The translations under genes and the position numbers were made by a program. A stretch of DNA of 64,000 nt from Pteria penguin (lineage: Eukaryota; Mollusca; Bivalvia; Pterioida; Pteriidae). How positions within the stretch are numbered: position 1 is the stretch's first letter; the number at the start of each line of letters is the position of its first letter. The notes beneath the pieces were generated by a model. It was not told the DNA's origin and did not search any database. It saw only the letters and a list, made by a program, of their open reading frames with translations. The stretch covers positions 9,289,329 to 9,353,328 of the forward strand of contig CM068590.1 of assembly GCA_035048485.1 (NCBI GenBank). The letters are read 5' to 3'. This document shows, one piece after another, positions 53,101-63,489 of this stretch.

Positions 53101-56100
53101 CCCCTGTACACCCCTGTACGTCTCCGTCTCGTACTATATAGTTATCTCATTCTCTCATCACTTTTTATATTGACAGTAGTGTGAAATTAACAATCTGGAC
53201 AGTCTCCCGCTGTACATGTACATTTGGGGAAAACCACATTTACACGTGGAGATCGTAAACGTGGAGATCTATAAATAACTGGCTATTTTTAGTAGCATTA
53301 CATATCAACAACTACCAAGACGTTTGTTTATCGTTGTGACGAGAAGATTGTAGAGTACTTCGAATTCCACTGCTATAAAAAGAAGCGATAGTTTTATTAA
53401 TTATAATACAACGGATACTAGTACGGACTAGTAGTGTACTTCTTAAATTACGGCACAGCTACACAATAATGTCAATCGTACTTTTTCGGGACTTTCCATC
53501 GAGTATTCGGAAAGACTGCATGTCCTCCAGCGCATGAATATAACTCGTCTAAATCGATGGAATAACGGCACATCTATTTTCTCATCTGATCAAACTTATC
53601 TTGTATTGACTCGTACAATATGAATTATAAGTACTGAAAGTAAATCTAATCACGCTTTTTCTAAATATCGACGTACTATTTATACACGAGGAGGTATTTT
53701 CTGCGTTCCACGCATTCTCCACAGCTTATTGTACCGACTAGGGTCTGGAATTGCTATGCAATTCCGACCAACTAGTGTTTAAAACACTCACTTTCATCAC
53801 ATTTATTTAACTATACATTGATACACGTAGCTGCTTACCCTTGGTCAAAGTTGCCAAATTTATTTATTTGCCGTACCTTGCATTCTAATGAGGAGTATAG
53901 CTCTACTTCTTCACCCTTCTCGTTCAACACTTTATGAGGACGAATCTTAAGCTGAGATGCCGTCTTTGTGAGCTAAATGTACAATATGATAAATTCAGCA
54001 TTAATTAAAGGTTTACACAACTAAAAAATTCTTCAATATTGAATAGAATACACAAAGTTCAATACACATTCTTGTACTTATAAATGTATTGCTTATGTTC
54101 AAGTTGCAGGGTTCTTTTTTGAGTGGTTTCCCTCTTTCAAAGTTCAGTGACTTTAATGGAGGAATAAGAAACCACTACAAACGGGATGGCTAAATTGCAA
54201 AGCGAATTCGAAATAAGGTCAAGGTCACAAGGTCAAAAGTCATGGTATCAATTTAAAGCACTTGTCATAAGGAACCTATGTGTTGAGTATCAAAGCACTA
54301 CCCTATTAATTCAGAAAATTTAGCCAAAGTTAAAACTTGTTAAAAGTAGGTCATAGTCCAAGGTCAAGGTTTTTAGGTCAAAGTCATGGCATAATTTGAA
54401 AGCTCTGGTCATAAGGAACCTATGTGCGAAGTGTTATGCTTACACTCCTCCTAGTTGCTGAGATTTTGGTTAAACCAGAAACTTCAACTAAAATGCTGAC
54501 AGACAGACAGACATCGCCAATCTATAGACTGGAATTTGATACTTTGGTTTACGTATCGGATAATTTATTTCCACAAATAGACTATCAGATTAAACAGAAT
54601 CCACTGTGCTAGGAAAATTTTTATCCTTTTCTAAATGAATGTCACTGAATGATACAGGATGATATGGTGACTAAGTCATTGTTAAAATAGTTCCCAATCA
54701 ATGTGTCGGTATGGCACAGGTTGATATGGTAACAAAGTCATTGCTAACACGGTTTGCAATGAATGTGTCGGCATGATACAGGCTGGTACAGACACAGGCT
54801 GATATAGTAAATGATTGCTCACATAGTTTACAACAACTTTTGCCACTAGTTAATTACTTACCAATTCTTTGTACTTTTCATTGGTTACAATGGTTTTGCC
54901 AAAATCAATAGAGCCATACACGACAGACTGTTCTTGCTCCCTTTCCAAAATACCTACACAAGATGATACATGCTATTAAGTAGTGCAATCACAAGATTTT
55001 AAAGTATAAGTCGGAGTGCATGAATGATCTAACATTCCTTGATAGTTAAAAAGCTTAATAGCAATGAGACTTATGTACTTTTATCATTTGTCAAGTTATC
55101 CATCATTTCAACTGTAACAGGAGAGTCAGTGTCAGGAGACACCACCACTTAACATCGGTTGATGCTACACAGATTAATTCTGAGGTGGCATCCAGATCAA
55201 GTGGGAAGGTCAGCCAGTGTACCACTTGATGATTTAGGGTTTCACCAGCTGCTCTAGTAGTTACCACCACCACTAAACACTGGCTGACCTTATACAAATG
55301 AAATAATTCTGAGGTGGCATCAAACAATGAACAACTATATCAAATATCATGCTTGTAAATATACCTTCCTGTCTTTAGGACAGATTCCAAAGGATAGGGG
55401 GTTGCTAAGTCTTCAGGAGGGGGGGGGGGCATTTATCTAGTGTGGTGTCATACATGACACAAACCTATACAAGTGGAGTTAGAGATGATCTCACCTGGTA
55501 TGATGGATTGAGCAGTGATTCTATAGCCTCTATAATCCACTACTACAGTGCCTAAGGTGTACAATCCTTCTATATCTGTACCAAAGTATGCCTTCACACC
55601 TTGCAAGTCATTGCCCTGAAAAATTAACATGACAAATATCAGTTTGCAATAATGGTAAACTTAGACTGACTTGCATAATGAACTAGAGTTTTTCTATAAT
55701 AACAAATCATGAATTTAAAATGCTGATTATGTACTTTGTACAGTGTCTCTATAGTAATATATTATATAGAAACTAAATAATAGGGGGTATGAAATATGGG
55801 AGAATTTGTAGCAACATTTATCATTTTCATGACCTTTAGTGAATGAAACAGCAAAATCTTTGGAATTTATTCTTCACTTATTTATAATTTTAGCTGGGTG
55901 ATTTTTTTTAAATCATTATTGAAATTGTTGATCTTCATTATGTGATATGTATGGACTGTTAGTGGTAGATAATGTCAATCGGGATTATCTCTTACCGGAG
56001 CCACATAAGCTGCAGCATCACCACCAAAATCTTTATAGTGATCCTTGACATCAAATCCCAGACTGAAGAAAATGTTGTTCCATATGAACATCTGCATTCT

Positions 56101-59059
56101 GCGAACATAAGAAACATCTTACTATAAAACAAAGGTTATGAATTTGTTGATATTAGAGTTCAAGTCATCAATCATCAACTTAATTCCAGGATGTGCCAGC
56201 TCATCATTTAGATTTTGGTATTAGCTACATGACAAAGAGGATTCTGTGGAGCACTGGAATGCAGATCTTAAATTTTTCCATTTTTCATATAAACATTCAG
56301 AGATTTGCTGGCCAGTAAATGGTGCCAAAACTTATTCATAATAAGCCATTTGTTGATAATGCTTCTATAAGAGCTTTGGTGGTACATACTAAGTATGAGT
56401 AACAATACTTTCAGACATAAACCTTTGGTATGAAAGGGTTCACATACATAGGACCTGCCACAGATTCATTTTCAAGACTTACTCTGTTGTCCTTCACTTA
56501 ACACAAAAAGTAAGTTGCACATCATTTCCCATATAAGCTTCTCACTTACTTGGCTTCCTCTCCTGGATTGATGGCCATGACATTGCCATCAATCACTGCC
56601 ATGGCGCCACGAGTGGCAGCTCCCACAAAGTCACTATGTACCTGAAACACAAGTCAAACCCATCAAGCTCTGAACTTGCATTTATCAGAGCTCAAAATAA
56701 TTTGACCAATACAAAGATATACATAGGAAAGACAAATTATCCTGGGAAAGCTTCATTCCTTTAACCTCTCATCATACTTCTCTCTCAGGGTGACTAGTAA
56801 CCCACCCCTTCATCCAGAGAACATATGAGTCCTATACAATGAAATGTTCTAATAAAAGTAACATGAACAATTTTGAGGGAAACAGTTTCAGATTTATATA
56901 CTGAACAGCATGCAAAAATGTTGAAATTAGAAGGAAAGCATAAATCACAATAATCAGCTTGTTAATTAGGATAAAAAACATGACATTTTGTAGTAACATA
57001 CAATATGGCGTGAATACCTTGAATATGGCTCGCTCTCTGATGAGCCTCTCTGGTAAAGTTTTACGTGGAAGTTCTCTTGTAGTCTGAATTTCCTCATTCC
57101 AATCACGAGTCTGACCAGGAATGTGTTCTTCATATCCAAGACGAGTAGAAAAAGCTACAATAATTTAGTTCAAACTTTACGAAAGTTCAAGCATACAAAC
57201 CAGTACAGAATCTTATGACAAATGAGAATACATGACTATTAACTATCATTCATTATATATCATTTTCTCTATATTAACTCTTTGACAACATGTGATTACT
57301 TTCAATTCCATATTGTAGGAAATTCACATTGAGATGCTTTAAAGCTTTCACAGTAATGAGCTTTACGTTAACTACATGTTGCTGTAAATCCAACCCACAA
57401 TTTATTCATTAAAAGCCAAGAATTTAAGGTGTTAACTCCTTTTGCTGATTGAGAACTTTCAGTATCCTTCATGTACATTGCATCATCTTTATTTTTCCAT
57501 TAACTGATTTGCTGCCATATGCTGGTTCACCTACATGTTTAATTGATGTTACTTTATGATTTTACTTAAAAGTAGTGTTGTCTCCAAGCAACCTGACCAT
57601 CTGGAGCAGCTAATCTTATCATGCAAAACACAAGCCTTTGGCATAATGAATGTAAAGTATAATTTTTTATGCTGAATACTTAATATCTGATAATCCCTCA
57701 GTAGTATTACACACAATAAAATTCATAAACTTGTATACACACCATCCTCTGCACGTATGTAGTCAACACTGTGTTCAGGCTGAGGGGCCATCCATGAGAA
57801 GACTTGATATGGTGTGGGGACCCTTTCAAACGGATGTTTCTGCCCCCTCTTTTTTAATAATGTTGAAAAGTTCCTTTTGAATGATGGGCTTACTTGTGAC
57901 AAAAGATCGATCAATGAATGGGAGAGGAATTTCTGTTGTGCAGCCTTTGGATTAAACTCCTCCTCTGTTGTTCTACAATATAATTCACAAAGTTAAACAA
58001 TCAAAATAAAAACTCAAAACATTAAGAGCAAAAGTTATCTCTCTTTTTCTACTGCAAAGAAAATTATCATTTACATTAACTTACTCTCCTGAATTTAGTA
58101 AAACTGTCCTGAATTCAACTGTTTTGATGAATTTCGGCACATTGTATGATTACTACTTAATATTTTCTGATCCAGGGACTCGGTACTAGTCATTCCTAAA
58201 TGCCAAGATGCTTACATTTATGTTGACTTCTAATGTGAAATTGTGATCTAGGCATGATTTTTATAACCTCATGTCTTATCAAAAGGTATTCTCCATATGA
58301 AGTTTTTGATAAAACATTAGACTAGATGTGGTGTAAATTCATTGCAGGGTGACCACTTAGTGGGGTTGTACAGAAGATACAGGGTCAGTGCATCTCATTT
58401 TAGACAGGACTACCTCTCACCTAGTATGAGATCTACTTACCCTCAGGGACTAAAATTAGCGGTCGCCAGAGACGAACTCTTTTGCTTTTGGGCCCCTGAA
58501 ATCCTCCTACTTGATTGCCCGAGTGGCGACTAAAAATTCTTGAGTGTTAGTACTTAAACATTTATTGCGTTTCACTGATAATACAATCATATTTTGAGTC
58601 GTTTGAGCGGTTCTTTTGTCGATATCAATGTTCTTTGGGTGCTTACATCATCTCCGTGTGTCCAGTGTTTGATGTCGCAGAGGACCCATACTACCACTAG
58701 TATGCGGATGCCGACACGGAATCAGAAAACAAAACTACTGATTTCTCAAAGAGTTTGAAATATTTCTTCAAGAAACTTCATACTAGCATTATTGTGGTAA
58801 TATTTAAATATTTTATTTTAGTACATCTTCAATAGCGATAAATTAAGTTTGTTATACTGTACTTTTTCAAGTCCGCGTCGGCATTCGCATACTCATTTTA
58901 GCATGGGCCGTCGCAGAGTCAACAGTCCGGTTTAGCTTCATGAAAAGCAGAATGCTAAAAGACTATAATGACAGTAATGAGAGACAGAATGAAGGGGAAG
59001 ATGTCTAGGAGATATGTGAGGTTTGTGTACAAGGTATAGAAAGTAAGAGACAGAGAAGT

Positions 59060-59100
<41 letters not shown>

Positions 59101-61727
59101 TTAATGTACTGATGATGTAGGGATTGACTGGGAGAAGAACAAGAGGATAAACATTCAGAAATAGAAATAGAAAATTGTTGATGTTTAAAGTAATTGGAAG
59201 TAAATTCAAATAAATATGCAAACTTTATATCTGAGGAATTGAATAAAGTTCCAAAAAATTTACGAAGGTCTGCATTTATTTACTGGCTACCAAACTACTC
59301 CGGGCTCCTAATTTTTGAAATCTAGGGGCCCAGGTGGCTACCATGTCAAAACAGTTAATTTGAGTCCCTGACCCAGTATTATCCACTAGTATGAATCTCT
59401 ACATCCCCAGTTTGTTATAAAGAACAGATATTCATAATATAAACACTTCAGCATAGACTATGCCTGAAGCTTTATGACTTACTGATTGACATAGAAGCCT
59501 TGTGTAGATGCTGTGATGTGGTACTTTTTCTCTTCAAGTGTTACTACATACAGATATAGCAGATCCCCTATAAAACAATATAAACATACAGATTTAGTAG
59601 ATATCTTATAAGACAATACCCTACAGATATAGTAGATCTCCTTTAACACTATATAATTATACGGATATAATAAATCTCATGTAAAACTATACAAAGATAC
59701 AGAGATAATAAATCTCTTGTATAACTTTATGTATATACAACAGTCTCTTGATAACTTGAATTTGAAAAGAAAAAGAAAATCAGTTCTCCTGGAGCAGATT
59801 TCCGGTAAAGGCTGTTCATTTTTATTAAGAAATTAAAAACGGGACTTTAAATATCCGTTTGAGCTAACAGGAAATCTGACTATCAAGTTTTGGAGTAAAC
59901 AAGGGTCAACTGTATATAGTTATACTAAAGAACATACCCAGTTAACCAATACATACTAAGACAGTGTAGCTAATATAAAACAAGAAATACACAAACATAA
60001 CTTCTATACATAAATAGCATAAACTATCAGCAGCAATGCTTTATCTGTAACATCTTACGACATGAAAACTATCAGCACAGACACATTTACCAGATTATAT
60101 CACACTAGATTGTTCTGCAGATTATTTGCAACAATAACAATATTTATCACCTTGGAGTCTAGAAGAAATCTGAGTGTCCTAATACAAAGAAAGTGGAAAG
60201 CTTGATGTATATCAGTACATTTTTTTTTAACTCACCATGCATTTTCCTGTTCCCCGGTGGTGGATTCCAACCACTATATGTTAAAACTTTAAGACATTGT
60301 GGCCCCTGTAATATTACAAACAATACTTAATCATTAAATACACTTCAACAACAGGTTTATGTATTAAATATTCATTACTGTACATTTAACTGCTACCATG
60401 ATACACCAATGAACATATTATCATAAAACTGCCATTTTACAAAGTCTCACAAGATGGAAGCCTTTATTGTCAGTAGCAGAGCTTAACTATCTAGCTGTTA
60501 ATTGAGGCATCAATTTAAACTTTTGTCTTAAATATCAGATTTTAAGGATATTGCATCAAATGAGAAAGTCATGGTTTGCCCTGCCTAGGAGTTTAATTAT
60601 ATTATGAGAAATGTAACACTTATAAATATATATACAGTGCAGAAACAAGAGTCTGACGATGAATCAGTTCCATCATGATCAAGTGCTTCATCACTTTAAC
60701 AGTCTTCCCTAACAACAATACAAACACTGAAAAAGAAGTATCAACTAAGCATCACCTTCAATTCATGAGAACAGTGGTTATTATGCTACAGATTTGTTTG
60801 GGATGTTCTATGTAACCACAAATCAAAACTGAGTCACAAAAACAATGCTCAAAATTCATATAATTATTGAAATATTACCAGAACTAGTAATAAAGTACTG
60901 ATAATATTGCCTACCTACAACTCCTTCAGTCCAGGATGTAAGGGTATCAATGGTCTCTCTTTATTATTGAAGTATTACCAGAACTAGTAATAAAGCACTG
61001 ATAATATTGCCTACCTTTAACTCCTTCAGTCCAGGATGTAAGGGTATCAATGGTCTCTCTTTATTATTGAAATATTACCAGAACTAGTAATAAAGCACTG
61101 ATAATATTGCCTACCTTTAACTCCTTCAGTCCAGGATGTAAGGGTATCAATGGTCTCTCTTTATTATTGAAGTATTACCAGAACTAGTAATAAAGCACTG
61201 ATAATATTGCCTACCTTTAACTCCTTCAGTCCAGGATGTAAGGGTATCAATGGTCTCTCTTTATTATTGAAGTATTACCAGAACTAGTAATAAAGCACTG
61301 ATAATATTGCCTACCTTTAACTCCTTCAGTCCAGGATGTAAGGGTATCAATGGTCTCTCTTTATTATTGAAATATTACCAGAACTAGTAATAAAGCACTG
61401 ATAATATTGCCTACCTTTAACTCCTTCAGTCCAGGATGTAAGGGTATCAAGGGTCTCTCTTTATTATTGAAGTATTACCAGAACTAGTAATAAAGCACTG
61501 ATAATATTGCCTACCTTTAACTCCTTCAGTCCAGGATGTAAGGGTATCAATGGTCTCTCTTTATTATTGAAGTATTACCAGAACTAGTAATAAAGCACTG
61601 ATAATATTGCCTACCTTTAACTCCTTCAGTCCAGGATGTAAGGGTATCAATGGTCTCTCTTTATTATTGGGCATAATATATTCAGGTGGAGTACAATCCA
61701 GGGAATCTGGCTTTGACCTCTTTTTAT
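28650..61727 (-). CDS. CLUH: CLUH, clustered mitochondria protein homolog (30 exons, N-terminus off window)
   Basis: Thirty minus-strand exons with AG/GT borders join in one frame (1143 residues plus TGA at 28650-28652). In transcript order they are: 61615-61727, 60236-60305, 59483-59567, 57743-57972, 57018-57154, 56550-56641, 55996-56098, 55495-55615, 54862-54953, 53877-53972, 52640-52718, 51895-52000, 51620-51701, 50925-51066, 50443-50508, 49685-49746, 47747-47824, 47211-47281, 46759-46831, 45342-45503, 44111-44174, 43179-43269, 42308-42494, 41769-41960, 41217-41297, 39839-39964, 39089-39174, 38217-38346, 36746-36954 and 28650-28857. The phase matches at every junction, and the translation follows remembered vertebrate CLUH from end to end. 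In known animals CLUH/clueless is a cytosolic protein that binds mRNAs for nuclear-encoded mitochondrial proteins and is needed for normal mitochondrial distribution. Vertebrate CLUH is about 1300 residues, so only the N-terminal part is missing. A candidate poly(A) signal (AATAAA on the minus strand) is at 28416-28421. Confidence 0.96.
30147..30830. repeat. 31-bp minisatellite
   Basis: About 22 copies of AAGTGTAATGTGGTAACTAT plus ACAGCCCTGA. They are very uniform, with recurrent A/C (TAATG/TACTG) and C/T (ACAG/ATAG) variants. The array sits inside the fold-back structure, next to its left arm. Confidence 0.97.
30870..31012. repeat. Hairpin with ~50-base arms
   Basis: Arms 30870-30921 and 30952-31012 (GGAGGTATAGAAGTAAAACC against GGTTTTACTTCTATACCTCT) around a 30-base loop. 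Confidence 0.9.
31309..31525. repeat. Hairpin with ~39-base arms, GTCCGGCGCCATAAACTG ends
   Basis: GTCCGGCGCCATAAACTGAA at 31309 pairs with 31486-31525. The flanking segment CTCTGGATCTGCCAATGAAG at ~31279 recurs in direct orientation at ~31915, suggesting a duplicated or composite repeat. Confidence 0.88.
32432..32505. repeat. Imperfect palindrome ATTAAAGTTTTATAAT
   Basis: CATTAAAGTTTTATAATTCA is mirrored by AATTATAAAACTTTAATG ~35 bases on, with a TCTAGAAAGC centre. Confidence 0.85.
33419..33545 (+). repeat. Possible decayed tRNA-headed repeat
   Basis: TGTGGTGTAAACGACAACAC and, 35 bases later, GAGATTCGACTCCTGAC resemble A and B boxes. No clear body or tail was seen. Confidence 0.35.
35364..35436. 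repeat. ~33-bp tandem duplication
   Basis: TAACATACAGAGTGGCACTA occurs twice, each followed by CACTTAA, in the last CLUH intron. Confidence 0.85.
36746..43269 (-). CDS. CLUH: CLUH exons 22-29: TPR region
   Basis: Exons 43179-43269, 42308-42494, 41769-41960, 41217-41297, 39839-39964, 39089-39174, 38217-38346 and 36746-36954 cover visible residues ~708-1074. Sequence blocks include '[20 protein letters not shown]', '[17 protein letters not shown]', '[20 protein letters not shown]', '[16 protein letters not shown]', '[20 protein letters not shown]' and '[19 protein letters not shown]'. The spacing of small and aromatic residues is that of tandem tetratricopeptide repeats, as known for CLUH. The last block, ending '[18 protein letters not shown]', closes the conserved part. 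Exon borders do not coincide one-to-one with single repeats. Confidence 0.95.
38121..38155. repeat. Poly(A) tract (poly(T) on CLUH sense strand)
   Basis: An uninterrupted A run of about 35 bases lies 62 bases past the donor of exon 38217-38346. Confidence 0.97.
38700..38790. repeat. Intron segment duplicated in two other CLUH introns
   Basis: CATAATTCAATCAGAACTTT through CTTAGTGTTCATCATG recurs almost exactly at ~43040-43125, and in diverged form at ~47410-47470. Confidence 0.85.
39519..39755 (-). mobile_element. Possible SINE-related repeat, decayed
   Basis: GGTTGGTTGATTGGTGTTTT followed by ACGTCGC resembles the tail end of mollusc SINEs read from the minus strand. No tRNA head could be recognised at the other end. 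Confidence 0.35.
40525..41170. repeat. 23-bp minisatellite
   Basis: About 27 copies of CTAAACAAAGTACACCTACA plus CAT. Common alternatives are CTGCTAAAC and CATCTACAC. The array ends about 47 bases from the donor of CLUH exon 41217-41297, so it fills the start of that intron. Confidence 0.96.
43695..44085 (-). mobile_element. Two decayed minus-strand SINE copies
   Basis: Tail and body pieces at 43695-43800 (GATTATTGTTTGATGTCACT) precede a fuller copy at ~43810-44085. In the latter, GACCCACTCAAAG, GGATCATTTATGTGCCACTC and a B-box-like region (AAATCAAACCAGAGACCTCT) follow the order of the intact family. They lie in the intron before exon 44111-44174, ending only ~25 bases from its donor. Confidence 0.6.
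44111..52000 (-). CDS. CLUH: CLUH exons 12-21: acidic linker and central helical region
   Basis: Exons 51895-52000, 51620-51701, 50925-51066, 50443-50508, 49685-49746, 47747-47824, 47211-47281, 46759-46831, 45342-45503 and 44111-44174 cover visible residues ~406-707. Exon 50925-51066 is a low-complexity Lys/Glu/Asp stretch, the usual variable linker. Then come '[15 protein letters not shown]', '[20 protein letters not shown]', '[20 protein letters not shown]' and '[20 protein letters not shown]'. These match the central region shared with the eIF3-p135-like part of CLU proteins. Exon 44111-44174 encodes a short basic cluster '[14 protein letters not shown]', equivalent to the Lys/Arg-rich patch before the TPR part in vertebrates. 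The acceptor of 45342-45503 is preceded on the sense strand by an unusually long T-rich tract. Confidence 0.94.
44512..44794 (-). mobile_element. tRNA-derived SINE, complete, 8-bp TSD
   Basis: Same family as 13255 and 20154, in reverse: tail CACGTATATGGTGACGGCAT, body AAACGGACCCACCCGAAACA and TTTTTACGGTCTCATCCGAA, head ending CCACTAGGCCACGCCGG. CAAAAAAC flanks it at 44504-44511 and 44795-44802; this duplication is A-rich and so less decisive. Confidence 0.92.
45000..45290. repeat. Dispersed repeat with CAAGGTCAAGGTCA motifs
   Basis: Two internal ~130-base copies (TTCAAGGTCAAGGTCAAAAC and TTCAAGGTCAAGGTCACAAG), the complement of the 11690-12300 style. Confidence 0.55.
47915..49450. repeat. 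45-bp minisatellite, ~34 units
   Basis: Units near GCTTTAGCCCACAAGACATC then TGACTACTACAATACCTTAGTCAAT differ mainly by C/T at a few fixed sites. The array lies in the CLUH intron between exons 49685-49746 and 47747-47824, starting ~90 bases from the latter. Because 45 is a multiple of three and the unit has no stop in one plus-strand frame, a 601-codon frame (47818-49623) spans it. I regard that frame as a by-product. Confidence 0.97.
49561..49586. repeat. Poly(A) tract
   Basis: About 26 A residues, 100 bases from the acceptor-side end of the 45-bp array. Confidence 0.95.
50020..50165 (-). mobile_element. Truncated, decayed SINE copy
   Basis: GTGGTGACGGCATCTACCTG followed by ATGCATAGAG matches the tail region of the intact family read from the minus strand. 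The tRNA head is missing or unrecognisable. Confidence 0.55.
52640..57972 (-). CDS. CLUH: CLUH exons 4-11: Clu domain
   Basis: Exons 57743-57972, 57018-57154, 56550-56641, 55996-56098, 55495-55615, 54862-54953, 53877-53972 and 52640-52718 cover visible residues ~89-405. The leading block is '[20 protein letters not shown]'. The Clu domain follows with '[16 protein letters not shown]', '[20 protein letters not shown]', '[20 protein letters not shown]', '[20 protein letters not shown]', '[19 protein letters not shown]', 'TAQSIIPG' and '[16 protein letters not shown]'. This is the most conserved part of the family. No frame break or missing segment is apparent against remembered vertebrate CLUH. 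Confidence 0.95.
54200..54450. repeat. Dispersed repeat with AGGTCAAGGTCACAAGG motifs
   Basis: Two ~130-base internal copies, each with AAGGTCAAGGT and then CATAAGGAACCTATGTG. Related to the repeats at 11690 and 45000. Confidence 0.55.
54630..54830. repeat. ~65-bp degenerate tandem repeat, three units
   Basis: AATGATACAGGATGATATGG / GTATGGCACAGGTTGATATGG / GCATGATACAGGCTGGTACA mark the unit starts, each followed by diverged AAGTCATTGCTAACA-type sequence. Confidence 0.65.
55130..55330. repeat. ~135-bp imperfect direct duplication
   Basis: CACCACCACTTAACATCGGT and CACCACCACTAAACACTGGC each lead to AATTCTGAGGTGGCATC, at ~55140 and ~55265. Confidence 0.7.
59065..59097. repeat. (GA)n microsatellite
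   Basis: About 33 bases of GA dinucleotides in the intron between exons 57743-57972 and 59483-59567. Confidence 0.97.
59483..61727 (-). CDS. CLUH: CLUH exons 1-3 of those visible (pre-Clu region)
   Basis: Exons 61615-61727, 60236-60305 and 59483-59567 encode visible residues 1-88. Recognisable blocks are '[10 protein letters not shown]', '[15 protein letters not shown]', '[17 protein letters not shown]' and '[20 protein letters not shown]'. They correspond to the segment between the N-terminal ubiquitin-like CLU_N region and the Clu domain. The first visible exon begins in mid-codon (phase needs one upstream base, giving Asp), so an upstream exon exists beyond 61727. I found no candidate for it up to 64000. 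The 3' half of this first exon is the template of the 100-bp array described separately. Confidence 0.93.
60861..61660 (-). repeat. 8 x 100-bp tandem array of CLUH exon 3' end plus donor site
   Basis: Eight near-identical 100-bp units start at 60861, 60961 and so on to 61561. On the minus strand each unit carries the last ~45 bases of the exon 61615-61727, its donor (AAG|GTAGGC), and ~55 bases of intron. The rightmost unit (61561-61660) is continuous with the real exon. Units differ by only a few substitutions, for example A/G in 'GAAGTATT' versus 'GAAATATT', and one T to G change near 61451. The leftmost unit differs at the donor: the codons read GAG TTG TAG before GTAGGC. Confidence 0.95.
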
Positions 61728-62354
61728 CTAAAAACCAATATTTACAGTTATCTATAATACATCTATGGAATATTGATTTGATTTGGAAAGTGAATGAGGC
61801 TGGGCAAATCGAAACAACATTAAAAATGTCAGTGAATGAATTTCAAAGTACCGACTTGCATAGAAATATTTATGTAATTCAAATACTTATACTGTATGAA
61901 ATATATCCACAAAGCATTACTAATTATACATACACTTGTTAAAATTGTGTATTTTCTTACTGCAGTATGTATTCTATATCATTGTATATTATTGTTATGT
62001 TGCCATTGCCACCCGAAATATTTCACCCTTGCAATGGCTGTGAGTTGATGCAGAACACAAAATTTAATGTGGTTCATTGCATTTGTAATATTTATATCAA
62101 GAAGAGTATTAATATAGGATGCTGACTTAATTCTTAATGTTCAATCTACTTATTCAAAAGATAGCTGAAAGATTTCCTCTTATAAAATCCAAATGCTCAA
62201 AACTGTATGGTCTATGAAGTTAAAACAAGCATTGCATTACTACTGATAATAGCAATTGGAGACCTTTGTTTTACTTAATGATGAACTTAAAGAAACAAAC
62301 CGGAAAACCTAGCAGAACTAATCTATAAGACAAGTAACAAGAGCAACACCTAAC

Positions 62355-63285
62355 GTGGCATAATACGCCCGTTGCTTAATTCGGACAGGATCAATTCGCA
62401 TTTGGCATGATTTTCATGAAAAACATCCAACGTTTACTGAAGTTAATTGCATTTCATAGCATTTTATCATAGGAATAAGTCCAAGGGCAATAACTCCTGC
62501 AGAATGGTCCTATCCAACCCATCTTGGAACTTGAACTGCAAAAAAAAAACTTGAAATTTTTTAGAACTAGCCCCCCCCCCCCTCCCCTAAAATTATATAT
62601 TTCTCAAAAATGAAAAAAAAGATATCAATACCTGTAAAATATGTGGAAGTTGGTACATTTTACTTGTTTCATGGTAAATTTCATAATGTTTTTACAAAAA
62701 TTAGATTTTTAATGAATTTTCTAAACAAAATCTTGAAATTTCTAAGTCCAAGGGCCATAAATCTGTCAAAAGTAGGTCAATCGTAACAAAACTTGAACTG
62801 GTACTGACGCCGCTAAGAATAAAGCTATATACTAAATTTCAACTCAATATCTTGAAAGATGGCAAAAAAAAGTCTGGAAAACATGATCTAGGACATACGG
62901 TCAAACCCCCCCCCCCCCCCCATAAAATTATCATTTTCTCAAAAATGAAGAAAAAGATATTAAAAACCGTAACATATGTGATAGTTGGTACACTTTACTT
63001 GTTTCATGAGAAATTTCATAATGTTTTGATAAAAAAAAAAATTTATAATGAATTTTTTAAAAAAAAAATTTTGAAATTTATAAGTTCAAGGGCCATAACT
63101 CGGTCAAAAGTAGGTCAATTGTAACAAAACTCGAACTGGTACTGACGCCGCATAAAGCTATATACCACATTTCAACTCAATATCTTAAAAGACGGCAAAA
63201 AAAAGTCAGGAAAACATGACCCCGGACGCACGGATGGACGGACAGCACCATAACATAATACGTCCCGTCTAATGATGGGCGTATA
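62355..63285. mobile_element. Non-autonomous repeat with ATACGCCCG / ATACGTCCCG ends
   Basis: The left end GCATAATACGCCCGTTGC and the right end AACATAATACGTCCCGTC then GACGGACAGC-like sequence are familiar bivalve repeat termini. Inside, a segment beginning TAAGTCCAAGGGC recurs at ~62476, ~62743 and ~63081. Two of the copies contain long C runs (62571-62583 and ~62907-62922) before a TAAAATTAT stretch. No coding capacity. Confidence 0.6.
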
Positions 63286-63489
63286 AAAAATGATTCGTCT
63301 GGATATTCTAATAAAGGCAGAATTCATCCTAGGTTAAATTTCATTTTAACTAGTGCAACTGATGACAGCTGTTTATTATATATAAAACAATATAACTGAA
63401 TTCAAGAATTATGTACCAGGTCCTTGTTTTTGAAAAAGTGAATCATTTTGGTAAGTGAACATTGTGTGGTCATTTTTGTAAATCATCGA

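Noticed and set aside
58444..59370. hAT-like element with CAGGGACT ... AGTCCCTG ends inside a CLUH intron
   Set aside because: The ends pair over ~15 bases (CAGGGACTMAAATTA), but the flanking eight bases do not match, so there is no target-site duplication. The surrounding sequence also shows a similar direct repeat, leaving the structure ambiguous.
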